A stretch of 64,000 nucleotides of DNA from RPQJ01 sp044226195. Its GTDB lineage: Bacteria > Pseudomonadota > Gammaproteobacteria > Steroidobacterales > Steroidobacteraceae. The position numbers and the translations under genes are program-made. The stretch lies in contig JBGAHO010000015.1 of NCBI GenBank assembly GCA_044226195.1, positions 1-64,000 of the forward strand, written 5' to 3'. Shown here one piece after another: positions 33,149 through 41,362 of the stretch (position 1 is its first letter; each line of letters begins with the position of its first letter). Under the pieces are notes generated by a model that had not been told where the DNA came from, ran no database searches, and saw nothing but the letters and a program-made list of their open reading frames with translations.

Positions 33149-35472
33149 ATCGGCTCCTCGCAGCGGATCACGAGCTGCGGCGGCGGCGCGCCCGGCAGCA
33201 GCGTGACTTCCTTGCGCACGTCGCGATACCCGCTGCGCGTGCCGACGACGGTGTAGCGGCCGGGCATGAGTTCGACGTCGCGGTGATCGAAGACGCCGAG
33301 TTTACCGACCCGGTAGATCTGCACGTCGGTCAGGTTGTCGGAGGCGAGCGCGATGCGGACCGGCGTCTCGGCTTGGCGCAGCAACTGGTCGAGGCGCTGC
33401 ACCTGCGCGCCGAGGCGCGGCCCGGCCGCCGACACGGCCTGCGCCTGCGCGAGCACGTTGCGCGCGGTGGCCCGGCCTTCCTGGCTGAAGAGCCGGTCGG
33501 GCCGATCGAGATACGTCTGCAACTGCGCATCGAGCATCGCGCGCGGCTCGGAGCGCTCCGCGCCCTGCTGGCCATCGACCAGGGCCGGATCGACCTTGAG
33601 CGCGTCGCGGTACGCCGACAGCGCGTCGGCCCAGCGCTCCTCGCGCTCCGCCGCGCGGGCGCGCGCGAGCCTCTCGCCGATGTCGCGGGTGCGCCCGGCC
33701 TGCTCGATCTGCCGCAGGCCGTCGGCCACTTCCGGCGCCCCGGGGCGGATTTGCCCGGCCCGCTCGAACGCCTGGCGCGCCGCGGCGTAGTCCTTGCGCG
33801 CGAGCGCCGCGAGCCCGGTGGACATCGCCGCGGAGTAGGCATCGCCCGTGGCGCGCGCCTGCAGGCGCGCGAGTCCGTCGCGGGCCGAGCGCGTGGCAGG
33901 GTCGAGCGCCAGCGCGCGTCGATACGCCGCCTGCGCCGCCGCTGCATCCCCGCCTTGTTCGGCGCGCGTGCCTGCGGCGACTTCCTTCAGCACGTCGTCG
34001 AGGACCCGCGCACGCTTGAGGCCGGCCTGCGCCGCTGCATTCGCGGCGTCGACGCGCAGCACCGCGGTGTAACGGTCCGTCGCTTCCGCCGATCGCCCCG
34101 CTTCCAGCGCGGCCTGGCCGTCGGCCAGCCGCTGGCGAACCACCTCGGACACCTGCTTTTCGAGCTGGCCAATCGGCTGTGCGGCACCCTTCAGCTTCTC
34201 GAGTGCGGCGGCGAATTCACGCCTGCCGGCCGCCGTGTCGGCCGCCGCCAGTGCCGCCCGGGCATCCCCGAGCGTCGCGCCGCCCCACTGCGCCACGTCC
34301 TTTTTCTCGAGCGCCGTGAGTCGCTGCGCGAGCGCGGCGCGTTGCTCGTCCGCCCGGCGTTTCTGCTCGGCGATGCGCTCGAGGTCGGCGGGGTCGTTGG
34401 GCAGGGACGCGGTTGCGGGTTGCGGTGCGGGCTTCGTCGGCGCCGCAGCCACCGTCGCCGGCGGTGCCTGGTGCATGAGTCCCGGCAGCACGACGAACAC
34501 GAACACCAGCGCCGCCACGGACACCGCGGCGAGGCCTACCAGCAGGCCGCGCCGGAACCCTTCGCGCCGCAGGTCGCGTGCCGACGGACCCGCGTCCGTC
34601 GTGCGCGTCCATTGCGGGCGGATCGGCGCGGCCTCGACCGGTGGCGTGAGGCGCGGCGCGGTGGCCGACACCATCACGGGCTCATCCTCCACCGGCAGGT
34701 CCTGGCACGCCCGCAGGATCGCAGCGAGCTCCACCATGTCCTGCGGCCGCTGCGTCGAGTCCTTCGCGAGGCAGCGCAGGATCCCGTCGGCGAGCTGCGC
34801 AGGCACGGCCGGCCGGGTCACCAGCGGTGCCGGCGCCTCGGTGCGCACGCGCTCGGGCGTGAGATCCGGATAGAACGGCGGGTGACCGCCGAGGAGACCG
34901 TACAGCATCGCGCCGACGGCATAGACGTCGTCGGCGATCGACGCCGGCGCGCCCGCGTGGCGCTCGGGACTCATGCCGTAGGGCGAGCCCTCGCTCGCTC
35001 CCGTCGCGCCGATCCGTCGCGCGCAGGAGAAGTCCGCGAGGCGCGGCCAGCCGTCGACGTCGAGCAGCACGTTGGCCGGCTTCACGTCGCCGTGCACGTA
35101 GCCGAGCGCGTGCAGTTCCGCGAGTGCATCGACCACCGGCAGGACGCGCCGCAGCACGAACGGCCACGCGCGACCGCGCAGGCGCGTGAAGTCGCCGCCC
35201 GGCTGGTACTCGAGTGCGATGAAGCGTCGGCCATCGGCAGTTTCGAGTCGCCCGGCGGGCAGCACCGCGGCATGCCGCAGCTGCGCGTGAATGGCGTGCT
35301 CCTCGTCGAGGCGGGCCTCGGTGCCCGGCACCGCGAACTTGAGCACCACCGGGCGACCGTCCGACTGCGCGTCGGTGGCCTGCCACGTCTCGGTCTGCGG
35401 CCCGCGCCCGAGCGAGCGCTGCAGCGTGTAACGCGCAGCGACGACCTGCCCGTCAGCGAGCGACCCGGTCAT
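33145..35472 (-). CDS. Membrane Ser/Thr protein kinase with TPR repeats
   Basis: A 775-residue kinase. The cytosolic Hanks-type domain (about 13-255) has a Gly loop (SLGRGPQTETW), Lys45 in VVLKF, the catalytic loop H-G-D-V-K-P-A-N (127-134), D-F-S (147-149) in place of DFG, and S-P-E. The HGD loop marks it as a non-RD kinase. A helix at about 310-331 leads to a periplasmic TPR-rich region (about 395-670). The end (RYTVVGTRSGYRDVRKEV) is PEGA-like. It probably phosphorylates targets read by the FHA proteins of this block. The start is ATG 35472, 12 bases after the lipoprotein stop. Confidence 0.88.
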   Translation of the reverse strand: MTGSLADGQVVAARYTLQRSLGRGPQTETWQATDAQSDGRPVVLKFAVPGTEARLDEEHAIHAQLRHAAVLPAGRLETADGRRFIALEYQPGGDFTRLRGRAWPFVLRRVLPVVDALAELHALGYVHGDVKPANVLLDVDGWPRLADFSCARRIGATGASEGSPYGMSPERHAGAPASIADDVYAVGAMLYGLLGGHPPFYPDLTPERVRTEAPAPLVTRPAVPAQLADGILRCLAKDSTQRPQDMVELAAILRACQDLPVEDEPVMVSATAPRLTPPVEAAPIRPQWTRTTDAGPSARDLRREGFRRGLLVGLAAVSVAALVFVFVVLPGLMHQAPPATVAAAPTKPAPQPATASLPNDPADLERIAEQKRRADEQRAALAQRLTALEKKDVAQWGGATLGDARAALAAADTAAGRREFAAALEKLKGAAQPIGQLEKQVSEVVRQRLADGQAALEAGRSAEATDRYTAVLRVDAANAAAQAGLKRARVLDDVLKEVAAGTRAEQGGDAAAAQAAYRRALALDPATRSARDGLARLQARATGDAYSAAMSTGLAALARKDYAAARQAFERAGQIRPGAPEVADGLRQIEQAGRTRDIGERLARARAAEREERWADALSAYRDALKVDPALVDGQQGAERSEPRAMLDAQLQTYLDRPDRLFSQEGRATARNVLAQAQAVSAAGPRLGAQVQRLDQLLRQAETPVRIALASDNLTDVQIYRVGKLGVFDHRDVELMPGRYTVVGTRSGYRDVRKEVTLLPGAPPPQLVIRCEEPI

Positions 35473-35484
35473 GAGGCGTGGAAC

Positions 35485-36723
35485 TCAGTGCTGACCCGAG
35501 GCCGGCGTCGCTGCCGCTGCGGCGGTCGCCGGCAGGCCCGTCTCGTTCTCGTAGAGTTCCTTCAGCAGCTGCCGCCACTCGGCGTACTGGTCTTCCGCGG
35601 AACCCTTGAGCTGGAGCGTGCGCCCCTCGATGTCGACGACGATCGGCTGCACCTCGCTCTGGAACGACTGGCCGAGCTGCTTGAGCGACTCGGCGTGCAT
35701 CTTGATCTCGGAGCGCATGTCGAGGCCGCTCTTGAACGCGTAGATGCCGCCGATCACCGCGGCCGCGGTGGCGGCCGACTCGACGCTCGACTGGCCGTGC
35801 GAGGTCTGGTCGACGGCGATGCCCGCGACGATCGCCGCGGCACCGAGCAGCTCGCGCGTGAGCGCCTTGCGCTTCGCCTCCTCGACCTGCTCGATCTCCT
35901 CGTGCGAGTACTTGCGCCAGTTGGTGTAGGCCTCGCCCAGGCTCTGGCCGAAGCTCGTGTAGTGCTCGTTGAGCGTGTCGATGAGCGCGTAGTCGCGCTC
36001 GCGGATGCGCTCCATGCGCTGCACGACGGGATCGTCCTCGGCGGGCAGGCGCACCGGCTGGTAGCGGCCCTGCTTGTCGCGGCCGAGGTAGGACCCGAAC
36101 GCATACGGCGCGAGGTCGCTGGCGAAGCGCAGGTCGTTCACCTGGTGCACCTGCACCTTCTGCTCGCGCGTGAGCTGGTTGCGGGCGGCGAGCAGGTCGT
36201 TGGCGAAACTGTTGTAGACGTTGTCGAACGGATCGCGCGGCTTGTTCGGTACGTCCTTGTAGGCACGCAGGTCGGCCTGCGCCTCGTAGGTCTTCGTGAG
36301 CAGCACGCGGCCCGTGGCGTCGGTTGCCTTCAGCTCGAGCTGCAGGTACTTGCCGTTGGACTCGAGGATGCGCCCGTCGACCAGCACGTCCATGCCGGTG
36401 CCGTCGTGCGGCAGCACGCGCACCTGGCCCCACTGGCCCGTGCCTTCGAGCGTATCGCGCAGCAGCGTCGGCATGTAGCGCGACTCGGCGTGGCGCACGT
36501 CGGGATAGACGCCGCGCTTCTCCTGCTCCGCCTCGCTCGCCGGGACGTTCGCGTCGAACAGCCGCACGCCGACGTCGAGCAGTTCGTCCTGCGGGATTTC
36601 CGCGGTCGCCTTCTGCGCGACGATCGGGACGACGGGCCGCTCCTCGGTCGTGACGCAGCCCGCGAGCGCGAGCGCGGCCCACGCGATGAATGCCGGACGG
36701 GCGATGGACGGGGAGATGTTCAC
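35485..36723 (-). CDS. Large lipoprotein with CsgG/LpoB-like N-terminal domain
   Basis: A 412-residue lipoprotein. GTG 36723 begins NISPSIARPAFIAWAALALAGC, a near-ideal lipoprotein signal, and overlaps the upstream stop as GTGA. An ATG 12 codons earlier would spoil the signal. The mature N terminus (LDVGVRLFDANVPAS, then WGQVRVLPHDGTGMDVLVDG) resembles the CsgG/TolB-like alpha/beta fold of envelope assembly lipoproteins. A helical section with KYSHEEIEQVEEAKRKALTREL follows, and then a hydrophobic, Gly/Ala-rich hairpin (about 318-345) that might insert into a membrane. Confidence 0.7.
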   Translation of the reverse strand: MNISPSIARPAFIAWAALALAGCVTTEERPVVPIVAQKATAEIPQDELLDVGVRLFDANVPASEAEQEKRGVYPDVRHAESRYMPTLLRDTLEGTGQWGQVRVLPHDGTGMDVLVDGRILESNGKYLQLELKATDATGRVLLTKTYEAQADLRAYKDVPNKPRDPFDNVYNSFANDLLAARNQLTREQKVQVHQVNDLRFASDLAPYAFGSYLGRDKQGRYQPVRLPAEDDPVVQRMERIRERDYALIDTLNEHYTSFGQSLGEAYTNWRKYSHEEIEQVEEAKRKALTRELLGAAAIVAGIAVDQTSHGQSSVESAATAAAVIGGIYAFKSGLDMRSEIKMHAESLKQLGQSFQSEVQPIVVDIEGRTLQLKGSAEDQYAEWRQLLKELYENETGLPATAAAAATPASGQH

Positions 36724-37967
36724 GACGTGCCCTGCTTGTAGCGCTTGTACTCTTCCCACAGCTTCTGCCGCAGCTCGGGATCGGTTTCCTTCATCGCGGC
36801 TTCGCGCAGCTGGCGCGCGACGATGTCGTCGTCGCGACCGTCGGGAATGCCCGCCGGGACGTCCTGCGGGCCGGACCCGCCCTTGGGCCCGCCGCCGTAG
36901 CCACCGCCACCGCCCTGCGTGCCCGGCTGTCCCTGGGCACCGCCCTCGCCACCCGAGCCGCTCGTGCTCGAGCCCTGGCTGCCCTCGCGGCCCTTGCCGC
37001 GATCCGTGGGCGTGCCGGTGCCGTCGCCCGGGGCGGTTCGTCCCGCCGCTCCACCGCTGGCGGTGCCGTCACCCGCGGCATCCGTCGTTGCGCCGGAGCC
37101 CGAGCCACTGCCGCCGCCACCGCGCGCGGCACGCTCTGCGGAGATCTTTTCCTGTTCCTTGCGGATGCGCGCGTCGAACACGGCGAAGGTCTCGTCGAAA
37201 CGTCGATCGATCTCTTCGCGCCGGTCCGAGCTGCCGGCGCCACCGCCCGCACTCGGCCCGCCGCCCGTGCCACCTGTCGTGCCCGCGCTGCTGCTGCCCG
37301 ACCGGTTACCGCTGCCGCTCGCTGCTCCACCCGTGGCGGCGGATCCGCTGCTGGAGCCTTTGCCTGCGTTGGATGACGCGCCGCCTTGCCCCGGGGACGG
37401 ACCACTGCCTCCCGACGAGGAGGCGCCGCTGCCGGTGGTGCCGTTGCCCGAGGGCGGCGGCGTGGCCCAGCCTTGCGGACGCGGTGGAGCGTTGCCGCCG
37501 CCATTGCTGTCGCTGCCGGAACCGCCGCTCGAGGCACCGCCGCTTTGGCCCCCGGCCTCCGAGCCGTCACCGCCGGGACGGACGCTGCCGTCCGACGTGG
37601 CCGAGCCGGTGCCGGTGGTGGCACCCCCGAGCACGCCGTTCGTCGCGGTGCCACTCATCGTGCCGCCGATGTCGGGCGTGGAGCCGGTGCCGCCCTTGGT
37701 GCCGGGGAGTCCGTCCGAGCCGCCGCCTCCGCCCGAGCTGCCGCCCGGCATGCCACCGCCCGATGGCATCGGGGCGCCGGCGCCGCCGCCTCCGCCCGAG
37801 CTGCCGCCCGACGGCATGGACGAGCCGCCGGAACTGCCACCGGGCGACGCACTCCCGCCTCCGGGGGACGACGGAGGCAGCGGGATGCCCGGCATGCCGA
37901 CGCAACCCGCCAGCGCCACCGCGCAGAGTGCCGGCCAGAATCGCCGCTGTTGCATTGCTCGTTGCAT
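36720..37967 (-). CDS. Gly/Ser-rich low-complexity lipoprotein
   Basis: A 415-residue lipoprotein. FWPALCAVALAGC supplies the lipobox. From about 25 to 245 the chain is almost only Gly, Ser, Ala, Thr and Pro in irregular runs. A short charged helix (RREEIDRRFDETFAVFDARI, RKEQEKISAERAA) interrupts it, followed by another Gly-rich stretch, then the conserved-looking end DDDIVARQLREAAMKETDPE. It looks like a flexible tether that ends in a small binding helix. Nearest start ATG 37967 has AAGGGA upstream; ATG 37955 is possible. Base composition is similar to its neighbours. Confidence 0.65.
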   Translation of the reverse strand: MQRAMQQRRFWPALCAVALAGCVGMPGIPLPPSSPGGGSASPGGSSGGSSMPSGGSSGGGGGAGAPMPSGGGMPGGSSGGGGGSDGLPGTKGGTGSTPDIGGTMSGTATNGVLGGATTGTGSATSDGSVRPGGDGSEAGGQSGGASSGGSGSDSNGGGNAPPRPQGWATPPPSGNGTTGSGASSSGGSGPSPGQGGASSNAGKGSSSGSAATGGAASGSGNRSGSSSAGTTGGTGGGPSAGGGAGSSDRREEIDRRFDETFAVFDARIRKEQEKISAERAARGGGGSGSGSGATTDAAGDGTASGGAAGRTAPGDGTGTPTDRGKGREGSQGSSTSGSGGEGGAQGQPGTQGGGGGYGGGPKGGSGPQDVPAGIPDGRDDDIVARQLREAAMKETDPELRQKLWEEYKRYKQGTS

Positions 37968-38050
37968 CGAACCGTCCCTTGTGGGGGCGCGCCTGCCCCC
38001 GGCGCCGTGGTATCCGCCCTGAATCTTGGATGCGCGAAACCCGCGCCGGT

Positions 38051-38857
38051 TCAACGCGAGCCGGTCGACCCGCCGTGCGCGCCGACCGCCGGACCGGACG
38101 ACGCGGCCGGCTGCCCGTCGCCGACCAGGAAGGAGCGCAACTGGTCGCCGAGGCGCTCGCACGCCGCCCGGCGCACCGGGGTGATGATGGGGATGGGCGC
38201 GATCGCCCCGATCAGCACCGAGGTGCCCGTGACGTCCGTCGACACCGAGCCGAGTTCGGTCGCGGTGTCGAGGTCCCACACCGACGCGACGTACCCGGAT
38301 TCCTTGTCCCACCAGCCGAGGCCGATGCAGCCGCCGAAGCCGACGCCGATCGAGCAGGCGATGCTGCCCTTGTGGTCGGTGGTCTGCGTCTTGCCGTCCA
38401 GCCAGACGATGTACCGCACCTTGATCTGCTGCAGCCGCTCGGTGACGCCGGGCCGCTCGAGCAGCAGCTTGAGGCCCGCCGTGTTGGTGGGCGCGGTGCT
38501 CGACTCGAACCACGGGAACAGCGCGTCGACGAACTGCTGCTCGCCGTAGATCTTGAATGGCGCGGCCGCGCGCCGGCCGTGCGTGGACTGGCCGTCCTCG
38601 GGATGCACGAGTTCGCCGCCGAGGCGCTCCTGCAGGCAGCCGATGAATTCCTCCTCGGTGCCGGGCCCCTCGATCTGCGGCCGGCGCAACACGACGATGG
38701 ACTCGCCCTGCTGCACGGAGGCGACGACCTGCCGCGTCTCGTCGACCTTGGCGGTCATGCAGCCGGTGGCGAGCAGCGCCGTGGCCACGAGGACGAGGCC
38801 GGCCAGGGCGGCGCGGACGGGTCGCGCTGCCCGCAGTGCGCTCCGCGGGACCTTCAT
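38051..38857 (-). CDS. Lipoprotein, first gene of the leftward block
   Basis: A 268-residue lipoprotein: RAALAGLVLVATALLATGC gives the lipobox. The mature part reads ESIVVLRRPQIEGPGTEEEF, a FVDALFPWFESSTAP segment, VRYIVWLDGKTQTTDHKGSI, GYVASVWDLDTATELGS and a hydrophobic TSVLIGAIAPIPIITPV. This recalls the TolB/CsgG-like fold again, with a potential membrane-interacting segment. It has an excellent GGAGGAGG box before ATG 38857. A minus-strand TATACT lies about 65 bases upstream. It is probably the promoter-proximal gene of the machine. Confidence 0.7.
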   Translation of the reverse strand: MKVPRSALRAARPVRAALAGLVLVATALLATGCMTAKVDETRQVVASVQQGESIVVLRRPQIEGPGTEEEFIGCLQERLGGELVHPEDGQSTHGRRAAAPFKIYGEQQFVDALFPWFESSTAPTNTAGLKLLLERPGVTERLQQIKVRYIVWLDGKTQTTDHKGSIACSIGVGFGGCIGLGWWDKESGYVASVWDLDTATELGSVSTDVTGTSVLIGAIAPIPIITPVRRAACERLGDQLRSFLVGDGQPAASSGPAVGAHGGSTGSR

Positions 38858-38921
38858 GGCGTTCCTCCTCCCCCTGCCGGCGCCCTGCCGGACAGGCTCG
38901 CAGCGATCGACGTGCCGACCG

Positions 38922-38927
38922 AGTATA
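38922..38927 (-). promoter_or_regulatory. Candidate -10 element for the leftward envelope block
   Basis: On the minus strand this reads TATACT, in an otherwise GC-rich gap, 65 bases upstream of the first lipoprotein ATG. No good -35 hexamer is found 16-18 bases upstream, so an activator may be needed. It is the only plausible promoter between the LexA-regulated gene and the block. Confidence 0.35.
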
Positions 38928-38954
38928 CGTCAGGCCCCCGCGACCGATGACGGG

Positions 38955-40043
38955 TCAGAGTGTGAACAGGTCCGCTTGTTGCGGCGCACCGGGATCGCGT
39001 ACGAACTGCGTGGTGTCGAGCTCGAGGGCGCGGCGCACGTTGACGCCGTGGCGCCGGCAGGCGGCCTCGAACCGCGCGGCCAGCAGCCGGGCAACCGGCC
39101 CCTCGCCGCGCATGCGCTCGCCGAAGCGCGGATCGTTGAGCTTGCCGCCGCGCATCTCGCGGATCAGGTTCAGCACGCGCTCGGCGCGTGCCGGGTAATG
39201 CTGGCGCAGCCATTGCTCGAACAGGTCGGCGACCTCGAGCGGCAGGCGCAACGGCATGAACGCGGCGCGGCTGGCGCCGTGCGCGGCCGCGGCCTCGACG
39301 AGTTGCTCGAGTTCGTGGTCGTTGAGCGCCGGGATCATCGGCGCGAGCAGCACGCCGACCGGCACGCCGTGCGCGACCAGCGCCTCGATGGCCTTCAGGC
39401 GCGCGGCCGGCGATGCGGCTCGCGGCTCGAGCGTGCGCTTCAGGCCGTCGTCGAGCGTGGTGAGGCTGACGTTCACCGTGACGAGACGGTGCGCGGCGAA
39501 CTGGGCGAGCAGGTCGAGGTCGCGCGTGACCAGCGCGCCCTTGGTGACGATCGTGACGGGATGGCGATGCGCGAGCAGCACCTCGAGCACGGCGCGCGTG
39601 CTGCGACGCTCGCGCTCGATCGGCTGGTAGGGATCGGTGTTGGCACCGAGGTTGATCGGCTTGCACACGTAGCCGGGCGCCGCGAGTTCGCGCTCGAGCA
39701 GCTGCGCCAGACCGGGCTTGTGGAAGATGCGCGTCTCGAAGTCGAGGCCGGGGCTCAGGTTCCAGTAGGCGTGGGTCGGCCGCGCGAAGCAGTAGATGCA
39801 GCCGTGCTCGCAGCCCTGGTACGGGTTGATCGACTGGTCGAACGGGACGTCCGGCGACTGGTTGGTGGTGATCGCGCGCTTCGGCCGGTCGGCCACGAAC
39901 GTGGTCTCGGGGCGGCGCACCGGCTCGTCGAGGCTGCCCCAGCCGTCGTCGGCCGCCTCGAGGCGGGTGGGCTCGAAGCGTCCGCCCCGGTTGCTGACGG
40001 CTCCGCGGCCCTTTTCCGGCTGATGTCGGTCGGCCCTGCGCAT
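38955..40043 (-). CDS. PA0069-family radical SAM protein
   Basis: A 362-residue radical SAM protein. The cluster motif is C-E-H-G-C-I-Y-C in INPYQGCEHGCIYCFARPTH, then LGANTDPYQPIE and VTIVTKGALVTRDLDLL. This matches the PA0069/Rv2578c group, related to the spore photoproduct lyase/SplB branch. In Pseudomonas aeruginosa PA0069 belongs to the LexA regulon. A consensus SOS box lies 11 bases upstream of the ATG here, so a DNA-damage role is likely although the reaction is unknown. It is 31 bases downstream of the MFS gene on the same strand. Confidence 0.92.
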   Translation of the reverse strand: MRRADRHQPEKGRGAVSNRGGRFEPTRLEAADDGWGSLDEPVRRPETTFVADRPKRAITTNQSPDVPFDQSINPYQGCEHGCIYCFARPTHAYWNLSPGLDFETRIFHKPGLAQLLERELAAPGYVCKPINLGANTDPYQPIERERRSTRAVLEVLLAHRHPVTIVTKGALVTRDLDLLAQFAAHRLVTVNVSLTTLDDGLKRTLEPRAASPAARLKAIEALVAHGVPVGVLLAPMIPALNDHELEQLVEAAAAHGASRAAFMPLRLPLEVADLFEQWLRQHYPARAERVLNLIREMRGGKLNDPRFGERMRGEGPVARLLAARFEAACRRHGVNVRRALELDTTQFVRDPGAPQQADLFTL

Positions 40044-40053
40044 GCATACAGGT

Positions 40054-40073
40054 TACTGTATGCATATACAGGT
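40054..40073 (-). promoter_or_regulatory. LexA (SOS) box
   Basis: The sequence contains CTGT-N8-ACAG at 40056-40071, flanked by TA at its left end, as in the enterobacterial consensus (TACTGT-N8-ACAGTA). The N8 core is an alternating A/T-rich stretch (ATGCATAT). It is placed directly upstream of the radical SAM gene start at 40043 and downstream of the MFS stop. LexA bound here would block the radical SAM promoter until DNA damage. A second 9-bp inverted repeat (40042-40050 with 40057-40065) overlaps it. Confidence 0.85.
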
Positions 40074-40074
40074 G

Positions 40075-41304
40075 TCACGAGCTTTCGAAGCGATCGATGC
40101 GCCAGAGTTCGGGGAACAGGCGGGCCCAGGCCACGCCGACCAGCAGCGTCGCGCACCCGCCGAGCAGCACCGCCGGCACGGCCCCGAACCACGCGGCGGT
40201 GAGGCCGGACTCGAACTCGCCGAGTTCGTTCGATGCCCCGATGAACACGGCGTTCACCGCGCTCACGCGCCCGCGGATCTCGTCCGGCGTCTCGAGCTGC
40301 ACCAGCAGGTGCCGGATGTAGACGCTCACCATGTCGCCCGCGCCCATCACGGTCAGCGCGGCGAGCGCGACCCAGAAACTCGTCGTGGCCCCGAAGGCGA
40401 TGGTCGCGAGGCCGAAGACGAACACGCCGCCGAACATCCAGTGCCCGACGCGACGACTGACCGGATAGGCGCTCAACGCGAGCCCGCACAGCGCGGCGCC
40501 GATGCCGGGCGCGGCGCGCAACCAGCCGAGGCCGCTCGGGCCGATGTGCAGCACGTCCGCGGCGAACACCGGCAGCAGCGCCGTCGCGCCGCCGAACAGC
40601 ACGGCGAACAGGTCGAGCGAGATCGCCCCGAGCACCGGACGCCGCTGCCACACGAAGCGCAGGCCGGAGAGCACGGTGTCGCGATCGAACGAGCCGGCGC
40701 GGGTCGCCGCTTCGCCGCCGCGCTGCAGGCCGAAGAGCAGCAGCACCGAGCCGGTCAGCAGCGCGAGCACCGTCGCATACACGGTGGAGGCACCGGCGAG
40801 GTACAGCAGTCCGCCGAGCGCCGGGCCGGCAATGGTGGTCACCTGCCACAGCGACGAGTTGAGCGCGACGGCCGTGCCGAAGTGCTCGCGGTCGACGAGG
40901 TTCGGCAGCAGCGCCTGCCCCGTCGGCATCGCGAAGGCGCGCGCCACGCCGAACAGCACCATCACGCCGAACACCGGCCACGCGCTCGCGAGCCCGCGCC
41001 AGGCGAAGGCGAGCAGCAGCGCGGCGCACAGCCACATCAGCCCGAAGCACGCGGCGAGGATGCGGCGCCGGTCGCGCGTGTCGGCGAAATGCCCGGCGGG
41101 CAGGATCAGCACGACGAACGGCAGGAACTGCGACAGGCCGATCAGGCCGAGGTCGAGCGGATCGTGGGTGACCTGGTACACCTGCCAGCCGACCGCGACG
41201 GTCTGCATCTGCACCGCGAGCGAGGACAGGAAGCGCGACGCGAGGTAGCGCGTGAAGTCCGGGTTGCGGAACAGGGCGCGGCGGGGATCGGATGAGGCGC
41301 TCAC
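40075..41304 (-). CDS. MFS transporter, EntS-like
   Basis: A 409-residue major facilitator with about 12 helices. The start ALFRNPDFTRYLASRFLSSL, the QMQTVAVGWQVYQVT segment, the loop motif GHFADTRDRRRIL and EIRGRVSAVNAVFIGASNEL all match the EntS/enterobactin-exporter-like drug-efflux group. The substrate cannot be assigned. No ATG fits; GTG 41304 puts the usual number of residues before the first helix, while GTG 41355 would add 17. The gene ends one base upstream of the SOS-box region, so read-through could also feed the radical SAM gene. Confidence 0.85.
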   Translation of the reverse strand: MSASSDPRRALFRNPDFTRYLASRFLSSLAVQMQTVAVGWQVYQVTHDPLDLGLIGLSQFLPFVVLILPAGHFADTRDRRRILAACFGLMWLCAALLLAFAWRGLASAWPVFGVMVLFGVARAFAMPTGQALLPNLVDREHFGTAVALNSSLWQVTTIAGPALGGLLYLAGASTVYATVLALLTGSVLLLFGLQRGGEAATRAGSFDRDTVLSGLRFVWQRRPVLGAISLDLFAVLFGGATALLPVFAADVLHIGPSGLGWLRAAPGIGAALCGLALSAYPVSRRVGHWMFGGVFVFGLATIAFGATTSFWVALAALTVMGAGDMVSVYIRHLLVQLETPDEIRGRVSAVNAVFIGASNELGEFESGLTAAWFGAVPAVLLGGCATLLVGVAWARLFPELWRIDRFESS

Positions 41305-41362
41305 GGGCGAGCGCGGAGGCTGGGCAGCGGCATGCAGGGCCGCAGCATACCGCACCTCGCGC

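Noticed and set aside
33283..36741. A 1152-codon open frame on the plus strand
   Set aside because: It is antisense to the kinase and lipoprotein genes and rich in Arg, Val, His and Glu runs with no family motifs. It is a by-product of the high GC at third positions of the real genes.
25490..38857. Type VI secretion accessory genes (kinase, FHA, TolQ-like)
   Set aside because: No tssB/C, hcp, vgrG, clpV or icmF-like genes are in the window, and the channel protein is MotA/ExbB-like rather than TssL/M-like.
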